Assembly: GCA_000733355.1 (NCBI GenBank)
Contig: JNVV01000007.1
Span: forward strand, 432,624-496,623
DNA: 64,000 nucleotides
DNA from: Falciphora oryzae
Lineage: Eukaryota; Ascomycota; Sordariomycetes; Magnaporthales; Magnaporthaceae
Reading direction: 5' to 3'
In this document: positions 32,359 through 45,600 of the stretch, piece by piece
How the letters are laid out: every line of letters starts with the position of its first letter
Position numbering within the stretch: the first letter of the stretch is position 1
Made by a program: the position numbers and the translations under genes
Notes under the pieces: generated by a model
Told to the model about the DNA's origin: nothing
Databases searched by the model: none
Seen by the model: only the letters and a program-made list of their open reading frames with translations

Positions 32359-35046
32359 ATGGATTCGGAAGACGGGGAGTTGTTCATCAAAGTAAGCGTT
32401 CCACAACACATGCCTGCCGTTCGCCGCAAGCAGCCCGTTACTAACGGCTGGTTTGTTCTATAGCAACTGGCGACTTTCGTGCGCACGCACGAGAAGGCCC
32501 TCGCCAACGCCTTGCAGTTTAGGCGTCAGAACCTCCCAAGGCATGGCTCGTCCCAAAGTGTCTCGTCCATCTCGGCGAGCAACATAGTCACTTCTCCGAC
32601 CATACCGGAACGACCTGCCACATCTTCCTCCACCTCCGGCACCCTCGCTGCTGCGCTCTCGCTCGGATCTCTCAACTTCACTTCGGCCTCGATCAAATCG
32701 GCAAAGCTGGCACTGACCCCGCACCACCTCTTCTACCTGCTTTCTCGCTTCGAAGAGCTGGCCATCCCCGTCGGCCCGATGAAGGTCCGCCTGGAAAACC
32801 TTCACGATAGCACGACATCAGCCAACTACGTCTCGTTCCTCAGTCAGACGCAACGGGCCAAAAGTCGTAGCTCCGATGTCGGCTCTATCCGCTCCGTATC
32901 TAGCATCCGGAGTGTCATGTCCGGCATGTCTGCGCTGTGGGCCAGCTTCGGCATCGGCTCCGGCGTCTCGGCCGCCCGCACAGAGAGACAAAAGGCCGCA
33001 CTCCAGGCTGATATGAAGTACTTGTACTCTGCGTTCACCAAGATCCCGTGCCTTAAGCTGGCACCGGACTGGCGAGCCCGCCTTATAAAAGGCTACGAAG
33101 AGTTTCCTTTCGACTCGGCCGTGCCCCTCTACGTGTTCAAAAATGTGCAGGCTCTCGAGGTCTGCGACATTGACTTCCGTCAGTTCTTTGGCTGGGACCG
33201 ACTTGCAGACCAGCTGAGGTCCCTGACTCTGAAGCGAGCGGGAATCGAGGACCCGGCCGATATCTTGGTTGATATCGTGCTGGACGATATGGACAAGCGT
33301 CGGAGACGAACATCAAAGTCTCAAGGCTCGCCAACCAATGCTTGGGGCGGAGGATCTACCAGTCCCCGAAGGAGCCCGACCGTCAATCAGGCGGAGCTTC
33401 GAAAATCCACATCCGAGCCCGGCTCTCCCCAGCCAAGGCACTCAACGGGTGACCTGCATATCGGGTCCCTCAACAGTGATATCAGCGTGGATGGAGATAC
33501 CATGAGGCCCCACCTCGCCAGGGAGGACAGCAACGAGGCTTCAACGTCGCCTTCCAAGTCTGGGCGTCCGAGGAGCCACTCGCCGCGTCGCCCCTCCAGC
33601 TCGAGGAACGGACCGTCGCACACACGAAGCTCCTACAAGGTCCGACGGTCCGGGTCTGGGAGCTCCCATTCGAGTCTGTCGGATTCGTGGCACAACCACC
33701 GCGGCGGAAGTTCTTCGAACCTGCTCTCCATGGGAATACTTCCGGCTTCGAAATGGCGCTTCCTCAAGCACCTCAGCTTAGCCGACAACTCGCTCACGTC
33801 AATCCCCGCAACCAGCCTGGCGCCTTTGTCAAACACGCTTCACTCCCTCGACCTCTCCTCCAACCTCTTCACCCAGATCCCTGACAGTCTGGCTAGCTTG
33901 ACCGCCCTGCGCGCACTCAATCTTTCCCACTGCATGATCGAGTCACTGCACTCGCTAATACGAAACCCTCTGCCGGCCATCACTGCTCTGAACCTGCGTG
34001 CAAACAGGCTGCAGTCCCTCGCGGCCATAGAAAAGCTTTACCCACTGGAGAGGTTGGACCTGAGGGATAACCGCCTGACGGACCCAATGGAGCTGGCTCG
34101 GTTGACGGGCATTCCCGACATTAGGGAAATTTACGTTGAGGGGAACCCGTTTACCCGCACCCATCGCGATTATCGCATCACCATTTTCAACCTGTTCCGC
34201 AGGACACCTGGGTACACCGACGACATCACCATCGATGGGACGGGACCGACGTACTCTGAAAAGAAGTACCTCGTGGAGCGTGTGCCCATCCCTCCCGCAG
34301 TTCCTGTCGTCAAGCCCCCTGCGTCTGACATACCCGCAGTCGACGTGGTCAAGCCGGCAATCATCTATGACACACCCAAGGAGCCCTCTGTTCTGCGCAA
34401 GGAGCGCCCGGCCCCCAAGGCCGCGGCGAGTGAAGTGAGCACTAGCTCAACTCGCCGCCGCAGGGCGTCCAAGCGTCGGATCGTCGACCTGGCGACCAAC
34501 GAGGTCAATCCTGTTCCTCCCGGCCGGCCTCATGCTGTCCCGGTTGCCGGGGCTAACCCTGGATCCGCCTCTCGAAGCGATGGTGGCGACAACTACCGTA
34601 TATCACACACTCCAGAAGTACAGCAAAAGCCTGCCACTTCGGGACCCACCAAGAGCTCGACAAAGGGCTCCCTGCAAGGGGGTGCTCCAGTTCTGCCCGA
34701 AGTTCCGCGGATCGATACCGACATTCTTGGAAAGCCCATTTTGCCGCAATCCGGCCAAAGATACATCCCCACTGAGGCCCAAAATCCACGCAAGGAGTCT
34801 CAGAATCAGGACTGGGACGTCGGCGGCGAGCTATACCGACGCAAGATCGAGGCCTTGAGAGACCAAGTTGGGCAAGGGTACCTGAGTGTGCTCAGTGAAG
34901 AGAGCTGGGATGCGTCACGACACACTCCGCCCTCCCACTACCATGCTTCTCACTATGGCGTTTCCAGCCCCTCTGTCCATTCAGACCCGACAACACCCAG
35001 AGCCACGAGTGTTCAAGCCATCCATAGTGGCCGCACTCTTGGTTAA
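32359..35046 (+). CDS. Large leucine-rich-repeat protein
   Basis: Two exons, 32359-32391 and 32464-35046 (871 aa). The 72 bp intron (GTAAGC..TAG) joins MDSEDGELFIK to QLATFVRTHEKALANALQF. The N-terminal ~270 residues contain a conserved-looking block, PHHLFYLLSRFEELAIPVGP, and a Ser-rich segment. About 300-430 is disordered, Ser/Arg-rich. The LRRs lie at about 440-595: LKHLSLADNSLTSIP, LHSLDLSSNLFTQIPDSL, LRALNLSHCMIESL, ITALNLRANRLQSLAAI, LERLDLRDNRL, then a cap region with EGNPFTRTHRDYRITIFNLF. The remaining ~270 residues are Pro/Lys-rich and disordered. The arrangement recalls STK11IP/nischarin-like LRR scaffolds, but I am not certain of orthology; a cytoplasmic scaffold role is inferred. 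Two upstream ORFs precede it. Confidence 0.85.
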
Positions 35047-37518
35047 CGCCATCTACGTTATCGGCACCCCTATTAGTGCCCCGCTGGCCAATCTGGGTCC
35101 TTGCTTGAAGATGTACAAATCTCCAAGTCGACCTTCTCATTTGAAGCGCACATATCATACTCCCAATATTCCGTGATTCACATTTCAATTCTTCGATTCT
35201 GTCTTGCTGTTTTCATTGCATTTTTCTCTTCTTTTTTTCTCTCTTTTTCTTCATTGGTCACTTATATGACGGAGCATAGCGTACCGGCGTTTTGAGCAGA
35301 ACGGCGTTGGGTTTTTTTGTTTTCTCCTATTTCTCCGGCTTTGTTTATCTGGTCTTTTTTTTCTTCTTTCTTTTCTTAGCTGCTTGTGCCTAGTGTTGCT
35401 GGGGCGGTGGCATTTATGAGATCGGCGGACAGGCTTCCGGCTAGAGAGCGCACATTTGTTTTCTCGACGATACCTCCCCACGATACCTCGCCAGATACCC
35501 ATGGTTGCATCAGTTTCTGTCTTTGATCGATTTTATACCTCAATACCGCTTAGCATACTCTGTTGCGGCCGGCTGGTTGGCTCTTCTGGACGTGCGAATA
35601 AACGAAGCTTTGTGGTTCTTTTTTATCATGCTGCCTGCGTTTTGATTCTCCGCAATCCCCCAACCCGCTTGCTTTTGCAGGCGTGTTTTCATTGCTTGGA
35701 TACGCGCATGCATTTGGTTCGAGGCCGCTCTCGTCATTGCTTTGATCCGACTTGCCACCCCCGCTCAGCACCCATCTGCTTCTTGCATGCAATACTGGTC
35801 AAGTGAGCCTTGTGCGTTTCTCTATATTTGCCATCCATCTTCACGAAGATAACCCCTCGCGCTTGGATCATGTTTTATGCTACGCCTTTTGTTCTCGCCG
35901 GGGAAATGGCATTGTAGGTGTGAAGAAACCCGACAAAAAGGGCGAAAAAGAAACAGCATCGATGGTGTGAGTAAGCATCTGGTAGAGGAGGAAGGAAACT
36001 GGGGCACGGAACGGCCGGAGTATCGAGCCGTCTAGGTAGCTTTCCTATTGATCATTAACTCACTCGCATATCTTACTTCTGACGTATCTCTCTCGTCTAT
36101 TGTGATGTCGACTGCGTGTATTCGCTAGCCCTTGGAGGTTGGCCTATGTGACTTACATTTAGTGTAAGTGGATACAATGCTGGTGGTACTGACCAAGGTG
36201 TGGTTCCTTGGTTGGGCTGCATCCCACAGCTCACATTGGGCGTTTTGCGTCCGAATTATCGTTTTTCCAGTGCAATCCACAATCATCAGACTTTTCTAGG
36301 AACACGTGGGTTACAGATCCCCACGGAACTCTTCCGTCTCCCAGACTGGCCGATAAAGGGGACCGCATCGCCTGCATATTCCCGGGGCAAGTTAGGTGGT
36401 AGGTGTGGGTTCTCTGCAAGATCCCGTCCCGTGCTTGCCAACACATTCCATTGCGAGATGCTGCCAATTGCCAATTACGCATTGTGTTCCGGCTTCTGTG
36501 GGGGACGCCAAAAGTACAGAAAGTAGAACAAAAAAAAATAAGGTAGAGAGGGAAAAAGAAAGAAAGAAAGAAATAAAGGGGAGGGCATGGCAGTATGGCA
36601 GATATAACTGTCCATCGAGCCTAGGTAGTTGCTATCACGTCTACCAACGAAGCCGATTGAGTCGACAAGAAAACGGGTGATGCAGATACAGAGCACTGAA
36701 AAAAAAAGCGCCTGTCATGGCTGCCATGGCACGGGTGGGGAGAAGGAAAGAGAAGCGTGTAAATTGATTGGGCTAGCATCGGCGGGGGAAAAGAAACATG
36801 TCGGTGAGGTTTCGCGAGAGAGGGATGGCCCGCGTGTGTGACAGGGCAATCTTGGCATAGAGCCCTACGGACAGCAGAAGTCCTCCTCACACGCCTGACA
36901 AGCAGAGAGATCGGTTTGGTTGGTTCGCCCGGTGCCGTCATTTATTCACCACCTATTGACCATTGGCCATTCATGATCTACTGCAACGCGCATTTGGCAG
37001 CGCAAACGCAATTGTCGGGAAGCTCTTTCGAGAGGGGAGAAGAGGGAAGGCGACGTGGAATGCATTTGTTTGAACCAATGGACACTGAGGACCCCGCCTG
37101 GATGGGCACCTCATGCATCTGCCCATATGGATATGGAGGGTAGGTAGGTGTTGTAAGCCCGGGTTTCGACAACACCACATTCGGAATGGCTTTCAGGTGG
37201 GATCCTCCATGACGAGCATCCTGACCGAGACCCAATCGCCACGCCCATCTCCTCGTCTGGGGAAGCATGCGTGGGGTGGCGGGCGGCCCATCACGTGCTG
37301 GCCTTGGCCCCCCTGGCGGCTGACAAAAAGTGGATCGAGCAGGGTGCTCCTCCGTCCACGATTCCCAATCTGGCTAGCGTGACCAAGGTGCCTCAACCTC
37401 ATCGCAAGACAGTCGCGTCCACCTGTCTGTTTTCCGCCCCGACGGCCACCCATCTCCCCCTCATCTGCTCATGAATCCACGCGCGATTTGATGCCTTCCC
37501 ATCTGGACACCACGAGAG
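35047..37518. other. Intergenic LRR gene - NTO1
   Basis: 2.5 kb. The first ~300 bp are T-rich and likely 3' UTR. An (AAAG)n run lies near 36556-36572 and TAGGTAGGTG at 37141. No gene supported. Two upstream ORFs for NTO1 lie at its right end. Confidence 0.5.
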
Positions 37519-37634
37519 ATGCCTTCTGCACCGTCAACACCGCGGCGAGAGACGCCGTCGCGCCGTCGCGGCCGCCCGCGAGTCTCCACAGCCACCACAG
37601 CGCGATCCAGCCGCGCCTCGGGGAGTGCGACTGA
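37471..37634 (+). promoter_or_regulatory. Two TGATG-coupled upstream ORFs of NTO1
   Basis: uORF1 is ATG 37471 to TGA 37489-37491 (6 codons). Its stop shares the A with the next ATG (TGATG, 37489-37493). uORF2 runs from 37491 to TGA 37632-37634 (47 codons), out of frame with NTO1 and overlapping its start at 37519. Confidence 0.4.
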
Positions 37635-40600
37635 GCCTCCCCACAAGAAGCGACGATACATCCCCGGCGGCCCCGGCGGCGGCGGCCGCTTCGTCGACGA
37701 GGATGGCACCGAGATCCCGGCCGAGCCCAGCGTCAGCCGGCCCCGGGCGCCCGCGCCCGCGTCTGGTGCCGCGTCTACCCCTAAGGCCACCTCCTCCTCT
37801 GCCCAGAATCCGCTTGGCGCCTCGTCCGCCCCCGCGTTCCCCCGGCGGGAGCGCAGCACGCGAACACGGACAGCCACAAGTAGATTCGAGCCCGATGATG
37901 AGCAGTTCAGTTCGGCCGCTGCTATCACCAGCGCCGTCATACAGAGCGAGGGCTACAAGCCGCGCGAAGAGCGCGGCTGGGAAGAGTTCCACCCCAACCT
38001 CGACATAGAAGCCACCTTTATGGTTTTCCACGCGGAAGACGTGGACGGCACTGCCAAACCTGTGGCGCCGACCCTGAAAGCTTCTTCTCAGACGCTCATA
38101 GTCGGCGCTTCGACCCCATCAGGTGCCTCGCCCAACAAGGAACAGGACGAAGATAACAAGACCGCCCCAGATGGCATCCCCGAGACTCCCGTGGACGCTC
38201 CGCCTACTACGCGGCGCAGGGTCGGGAGGCCGCCCAGGGACACAAACGCGCTCTTTGGGAGCCGGATGGACCTGTCCACGACACCAAAGGCCCCTAAGGT
38301 GCTCCCCATCCACAACCAAACACCCAAGGAGCGACTAGACCTTAAGCAACCTTCCTACCGCAACACGGACCGTATCGCGCTGTTTGAAAGCAAGACTTTT
38401 GGACAGGCTCGATACGTGGAGAAGTCCATGATGAACGTGGGATACCAAGAGAGCGACAACTATCTCCGACCCGACCGGATGCTCATAAAATCGGCAGACG
38501 CAAATGTCGAGGAGGATGTGGATCAGTCTTCCGTGGCCAAAGCTGATGCCGGCTCAGGAGCCTCCCCCGCCAACGCGCTTGGCCGGGTCGAGTACGACAT
38601 GGACGAGCAAGACGATATGTGGCTAGAGAAATACAACGAGCGCCGCAAGGAGGGCGGCCTTGAGACGATAACACGCGAGGTGTTCGAGATCACAATCACC
38701 AAGATCGAGAAAGAGTGGCACGCCCTGGAGAAGAGGATACCGAAGCCCAACCCTAAGCCTCCGCAAACCCACAGGCCGCGGTCGAGCTCGGCCGCGGCCG
38801 TGAACGGCGAGACACAGGTTGGCGAGGAGCAGGATAGCAAGTGCGCCATTTGCGACGATGGCGACTGCGAAAACACAAACGCGATAGTGTTCTGCGATGG
38901 CTGCGACCTCGCCGTCCACCAAGAATGCTATGGTGTTCCCTTCATCCCTGAGGGCCAATGGCTTTGCAGGAAGTGTCAACTGATAGGGCGGGGCATCCCG
39001 GTAAGTCCAAGTTCCGATCTCTGGTTGCTATTGCTATTCCAAGCCTCTGCACCTGGTCTAGCAATGCCACTGACTGACGTTGTAATACTTCCTCCACAGA
39101 CATGCATCTTCTGCCCCAACACAGATGGGGCCTTCAAGCAGACCAACTCGTCCAAATGGGCCCATCTGCTCTGCTCCATGTGGATACCTGAAATATCGCT
39201 GGGCAACCACACGTTCATGGAGCCGGTCATGGACGTGGAGAAGGTGCCCAAGACCCGTTGGAGACTGACGTGCTATCTTTGCAACCAGCGCATGGGTGCC
39301 TGCATACAGTGCGGTAACAAGGCCTGTTACCAGGCCTTCCATGTCACGTGCGCGAGGAGGGCGCGGCTGTATCTGAAGATGAAGAACAGCCAAGGCGCCC
39401 TTGCCGTGCTGGACGGCAACATGATTCTCAAGGCCTTCTGCGACAAGCACTGTCCAGCCGACTACACCAAGGAGAACAACGTGGCCCAGGCGACCAAAGA
39501 GGCCAAGAGATTCTACAAAAAGGCTATGAAGGGGAGGCTCTGGGCGGCTAGCCAAGATTCTGCGGCCGAGCTCGCTGCCACTCACCGCCACGCCATCCCC
39601 GATCATGCTGCAGACGAGTCTCAGATGACTGGCGCAAAGGTCAACGCGGTTCTGTCGGACAAAAAGAGGGGCCAGCCGCAAAAGTGCTGGTGGAGGCTGC
39701 CTTCTGGTGCCCCTGTGATCCCCCTGGCAGTCCTCGCCAACGTGGAAAGCGCAATGCAGCGGTTCCCCTTCAGCAAGAGGAAAGATTTTGTGGCCGAGGC
39801 CTGCAGATACTGGACCCTGAAGCGCGAAGCACGTCGGGGCGCGGCACTTCTCAAGCGCCTGCAGCTGCAGATGGAGACCTTCTCCTCGATGGAGCTGACA
39901 CGGCGCAACTTTAGTGCCATGGGGCCGTCTGGCAAGTCGAGGCTGCAGAGGCGGATTGAGTTTGCAAAAACGCTCCTCCGGGATCTGGAACAGCTCAAGA
40001 CTCTGTCGGAAGAGGTCGTCAAGCGCGAGCGCGACAAGCTGGAGGAGGCCGAGCTTCAGCAGGAGTTTGTCGACACGTGCTACTTCCCCATTTTCAAGTT
40101 GCTGTTACCAGTTATTGAGAAGGCTATCGCGTGAGTTGGAGACATATCCCAGCATCCCATGACATTCCCACCGCCTCGTTGGGTCTGGCTGTTTTACACA
40201 TCCTGTAACGTTCATACTGACCGGGACATGCTTCTCTAGGCTCGACAAGAGCGTATTCCAGGATGGTCTAGCAGGACTGCATAGCAAACTAGAAGCGCGA
40301 TACTACACCACAACACTTGCTTTCGCACACGACCTGTGCGAGGTGATCCATGTCGGCATCAACTCCGACCCTGCTGTGTCCAAGTCGCAATCGGCTCAGA
40401 CAGTCCCTGAACTTGCGGACGTTTCGCCTGCAAAATCCAATGGCTATTCTGAAGCCAGGGATCGCAAGCGGCTGGGCAAGAGGATACTCAAGGCGGTACA
40501 GCCACACTTGGAGAATGCCCTGCGAGCCGAGGCAGACATCGCCAGCAAGCCCTTTGAGAATATGGTCAAAGAGCTGGAAGGAATGATCGACGCAAGTGTG

Positions 40601-41374
40601 GAGCTGAGACAGGCGTCCATCACGGTCTCCCAGGACGATGCACCGGCCGAAGCGGGCCAGGACGTTGTCATGGTGGATACACTCGACGAAGGCCAGATAA
40701 TCGTGGCCGGTCAGGAGGAGCATGTGGTCACTCCTGACGAGAACGAAGAGAATCCGTCTGGGGCTGGAGATCACATGGAGGTTGATGAGGCAGCCGACGA
40801 TGACCCTAGTAACATCGAGGTGGTCACGACTCATATCGACGGTTCCTTGGCAAAGGCCGGTGGCTCCATGTCGTCAACACCGTCGGTGGCAGACCAGGTC
40901 GTACAGGTCACTCTGGACAAGGCTGACATGGTCATGACCAATGGAGTGGTCAAATCTTCGGACACGCCGCCGGCGGATAGCGACTACATTCCCATGGCGC
41001 AGCCGGCGCACCCGGGGCCGCTCACGCCACCGCAGTCAAACGGCGGCCTCGGGGGCGGGCCAACGGACGTGCTGACCGACGGCGGGCTGCCCTGGTACCT
41101 CAAGGGCTTCAGCGTCGAGGGCACCTCGGCGGCCGAGGAGCAATGGCCAGGCAGAGACGCTGTGCGTAGCCTGAGCGAAGACCTGACCGACATGGACGAC
41201 GAGGAGCTGAACGGGCTCGAGTTCGACGTCGAGGACAGCACCATCACGGCGTCGCCCGCCAACCCGGTCACCGAGTCGACCGTGAATGCATCGCTGGCTG
41301 CCCCGTCTGCGCGCAAGAGGAACAGTGGCACCAAGTTCAGGAAGGGGGTTAGGGCCTCGGCTAGAAGGCGATAA
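37519..41374 (+). CDS. NTO1: Nto1/BRPF-like PHD-finger protein, NuA3 complex
   Basis: Chromatin scaffold of the NuA3 histone H3 acetyltransferase, homologous to BRPF/Jade proteins. Three exons: 37519-39000, 39100-40130, 40240-41374 (1215 aa). Intron 1 (99 bp, GTAAGT..CAG) has no stop and keeps frame, so it could pass unnoticed; removing it joins GRGIP to TCIFCPNTDG inside the extended PHD. Intron 2 (109 bp) rebuilds EKAI-A-LDKSVFQDGL. Order: Arg/Pro-rich N-terminus; an enhancer-of-polycomb-like segment near 360-410 (YDMDEQDDMWLEKYNERRKE); first PHD 442-487 (CAICDDGDCENTNAIVFCDG); zinc knuckle and second PHD to about 612 (SKWAHLLCSMWIPE, FHVTCARRARLYLK, CDKHCP); a helical region; and a bromodomain-like part at about 838-890 (LEARYYTTTLAFAHDLCEVI). 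The C-terminus is acidic and disordered. Confidence 0.92.
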
Positions 41375-42060
41375 CGGCGGCGTAAGGGAGAAAGTGTGAG
41401 GAGGAAGATGCCGTTTCCACCGCTGACAGCCTCTTTGCCCTTTTTTCTTATCATATTCTTTTTGACCCGTCTTTTTATTTTCCCCTGTATCATTACCCAA
41501 CGGCTTTTCTTTTTCTTGATTTATCCGTTTGCGTTGACCTTTTATAACCCATCATCCGTGTATGGGGGTCACCTTGGGATTTCTGCTCGGATCGCGACGC
41601 TCATATGGCCATATGGCGGGCCCTAGTATTGTTTGTTCTTGCTCGTTTCTCTGCCCGGTTCTTGGTTTTCTCAGATCGTTTGCTTTCTCTCCCCCCTTGT
41701 TTTTTTCGAACTCAGTACCTCAGGAAGGCGTTCCAGCAGCACGCTTCTGACGTGTGCTCTCTTTCATTCGCGCCTCTACGTTTCTTTTTTACTCTTCGCT
41801 TCTTGTTTTTTCTTTCTTTCTTGTTCTTTTTTCTTATTCTTGTGAGATACACCAAGACCTACTCGGGGGGAGATTCGCTATCACGGCGTCGAAAACCGGC
41901 TTGCTCGTTTTCCTTGTTTTTGTCACCTGCTCTTCTGGTTTTCTTCCATCTCCTAGTCTAGCATGCCCGATCTGCCCGGTTTCCGAAACAATTAATCGAT
42001 CCTCTGGACGCAGTACGAACATTCCAGTCGCATTGATTTTGGTTTTTTTTTTTTTTTTTT
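41375..42060. other. 3' flank of NTO1 up to the gap
   Basis: T- and C-rich DNA, probably NTO1 3' UTR and terminator. It ends in T18 at 42043-42060, which abuts the N run. No gene supported. Confidence 0.5.
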
Positions 42061-42608
42061 NNNNNNNNNNNNNNNNNNNNNNNNNNNNNNNNNNNNNNNN
42101 NNNNNNNNNNNNNNNNNNNNNNNNNNNNNNNNNNNNNNNNNNNNNNNNNNNNNNNNNNNNNNNNNNNNNNNNNNNNNNNNNNNNNNNNNNNNNNNNNNNN
42201 NNNNNNNNNNNNNNNNNNNNNNNNNNNNNNNNNNNNNNNNNNNNNNNNNNNNNNNNNNNNNNNNNNNNNNNNNNNNNNNNNNNNNNNNNNNNNNNNNNNN
42301 NNNNNNNNNNNNNNNNNNNNNNNNNNNNNNNNNNNNNNNNNNNNNNNNNNNNNNNNNNNNNNNNNNNNNNNNNNNNNNNNNNNNNNNNNNNNNNNNNNNN
42401 NNNNNNNNNNNNNNNNNNNNNNNNNNNNNNNNNNNNNNNNNNNNNNNNNNNNNNNNNNNNNNNNNNNNNNNNNNNNNNNNNNNNNNNNNNNNNNNNNNNN
42501 NNNNNNNNNNNNNNNNNNNNNNNNNNNNNNNNNNNNNNNNNNNNNNNNNNNNNNNNNNNNNNNNNNNNNNNNNNNNNNNNNNNNNNNNNNNNNNNNNNNN
42601 NNNNNNNN
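42061..42608. other. Assembly gap (548 N)
   Basis: Unresolved bases. The left edge is a poly-T run, so the break was probably caused by a homopolymer. Open frames that cross the N run are meaningless. Confidence 0.99.
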
Positions 42609-45600
42609 TACGGGGGCCATGTGTATAATATAATAGAATGAAATATAAGGAAAGGGTTCGACCATGGAAGTGGGTTCGCCCTGCTCAAAGGCAGATCACG
42701 ACGACAGGGTTCAGCATTCATCTCGTAAGGTTGTCGGCACTTGATGCCTCTCGCTAAAACTTGGGAGCTTCGTTCAAATTTTCTTTCCCTTCCGGTTTTT
42801 CTTGCATTGCGCTTTTGAGTATTATCCTGCTCAGCTCGGCGCTGAAACAGGAGGCAGGGCTGGGGGAGGGCCGATCGAGGACGAACAAGGGACCGTTTCC
42901 AGCAAGCGCTTGCGGCGAAAAAAGAACAGGACAGACAGGGCACTCCATTGGAAGCCCGCCCCCACACCTACCTCGTGATGTGCGGATACTGGAGCCTTGA
43001 AGTCGTCCCTCTATTTGCTTCCCTGCGGGGGCAACGGCGTGAGCACTTCGAGGCGTATGTGATGAGATGGTACAAGTTTCTTGCACACACGGATCAAGGA
43101 GCGGGCGCGACCAGCCAGCCCTGGGTGGCCCGAAGCATTCCCCGGTTGGCTGGTCTGTTGGTGAGGGTCGCGTGCTGGCACCTCGCCTCGTCCTAACCGC
43201 TCCCCAGCAGAGCTGCATCCACACGCAGTCAGAAACATTGAAGGGCGAGTAGGCCGCCCGTGCGGACACCGGGGGCACGGGCTGGCGGGAGAAATGTGTG
43301 TTAGTTGTCTGCCTTACGCCCGATTCGGAGCATGCTTGGTTCCATCGCTCGACTGATGGTGTGTTGGGCCGCGAGTTTAGACGGAGAAGCAGAAAGAAGA
43401 AGCAAAAGAGAGAAAGAATAAAGGGCGATGCTTGAATGGCAAAGAGCTTCCCGCCATGGATGCCGGGTGCAGGAGCAGAGCGGGCACCGCGCCGAGACAG
43501 TGAGGCAGGAGGAAGCAATATCAGTGAGAAAACCTTGGAAAAGCACCCGACTGCTGCAGAATGCGCATTAGGGTGAGGGGGGTTCCCTGCCGCGAAAACT
43601 TTTTTTTTTTTATTTTTTTGGCTGCACAAAAGGTTCTCCACAGCTGCGGCGTGCCCAGGAAGTTGAGCTCGTCAGAGCCGGGCGCTGCTGCTGGCCGAGA
43701 GATCGGAGGGCGAGACTAGAATGCAGTCTGCGGGCCCGCTGGCTGCCAAGGCCGTGCTACATTGCTTGCTGCCTTGATGCCTTCCTAGTCTTTGTCAGGG
43801 GCTAGCCTGGCACTTGTCTGTATCTGGCACCAAGGCAGGCCCAGTTGCCAGCCTGCCGACCCAAGAGGCAGGTATCGAGATATTGTCTAGCAGCTTCAAT
43901 CGGGCACCCATCGGAAGGTTGCGGTTCGGCTGGGAGAAGGGTCCAGATGCGGCTGGGACTGGGGTAAGCCTTCTCGGGCAGGGGTCGTGAGCTGTGCCGG
44001 GGATTCACGCGTGCGACTCCAAGGAACGATGGACGTGTCAGGGAAGGGAGGAGCGGCAGATGGAACTTGGGAAGCACCGAAACTGGTGCTGTCTTTTGCG
44101 ATGGGCTCATGTTTCCGCCATCAGCTGGGGGGCATGTACGCAGGCGCCCGGCCGGGTAAGAGCGGGCGGCCCATGCAGGCAGCACACGGCAGATTATGTG
44201 GACTCGTGCTGGAATGTGATGGCGAGTGGGTGGGCTGCCAGCCGTGCCAGCCATTTTGGTGATGGCTCAGGCCTGGAGCAAGACAGTGACGGAGCACTTG
44301 CATCCACCTACCGCCCAGCACAGCCCCAACCTCAATCTGTGCCTGCCTCGAAGCGCGCCCGTCCCGCTTTTCCCAGCATCTACGCAGCAGACATCACACT
44401 GGACTCGTCTCCCCCTTGACAAACGGACAACCTCGCATGCGTTAGCAGGCCGGCAGGGCTAGGCCATCCTGCAACGAGCAGACACCAACCAGACTGCGGC
44501 CGGCTAGCTCCAGGCCAGCTGCCATTTGAGGGAAGGGGGTACCTGACGGTGACGTTTTGGCGGTGTAAACAGGCACACAGCCCCCCGGCCGCCAGGTACC
44601 TCTCCACTATTGGGTTGCAGACCAGCCCACAACCCCGTCCCCTCAGCTCCCACTGGAGGTAACCTCACCCCAAGGGCCTGGGCTGGCCAATCACCCACCC
44701 CAGCCGGCTCGAGGGCGGGGGCCCCCGTCCTTGCTCGCCCTCCCATGCTCCCTCCTGCCAGATACGAAACAGAAGCAGCGCAGCCGACCCTCACGTCCGT
44801 CCAGCTCGCCATTTTTTTTTTTCTCCCGCAGGCCTGGCACCTCCCCACCGACACACCCAACATCTTCTCCTACCCAGCAGACAGATCTCGGCGACCAAAG
44901 TCCTTGACCAAAGGCACCTACCACCCTGCGATAACCGTCTCCCACCGGCGCGCCGGACCAGATTACACCATCTTGATACTCGATTCATTCATCTCTACAC
45001 GAAGCATCACCTTGGACTGTTGGCCTGCCGCACGGTCAGCACGAAGAAAAAAAAAATAACATTGGACCCGCGGATTCCGGCGACTGGCAGGCTTTGCCAA
45101 ACCACGAACCACGGAGAAAAAAAAATAGAAGCCACAAAACCACTCGCGCTCACCACATCGCTGCCCTCCCCGTCCACCTTGTTGGCGGCAATTTTGCATC
45201 TCCCCTCTGAGCTGCCGTTTTCCCATCAAGCCAACCCCGGCAAGCCCATCTCTCCGGGCGACAGGCGACAAAGGCCCTTTGGCCGCAACCCTACCCACCC
45301 GACGCTGACAAACGGCCTGCCGAGAAAATTTTCGACGCGACAAGTCTGTTCTGTAAACACAGCCCGCCGAGCCCCCCAGAGCGTCAATCCAGGAGCCCAC
45401 TCGCCGCCACCAAAGCCGCGAAAGTCGCCCCCCACCAACCAGCTGGCAGCAGCAATTTTGACGACGCAAACGAAAGCGACTCCCGCCAGCGTAAATCGAC
45501 ACATATCCATCGACAGATCTTGCGGCATCATCGTGGTATTTATTCTGTATACATTGAGCTGCTCTCCTTGCCCACGCGAGCGGCACTTCTGAGCGTACGT

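Noticed and set aside
41754..42967. Open frames crossing the N gap on both strands
   Set aside because: Their length is made of undetermined residues; the real flanks contain only T-rich translation.
42754..43641. 295-codon minus-strand frame right of the gap
   Set aside because: Includes homopolymer-coded Lys/Phe runs and no recognisable feature; not supported as a gene.
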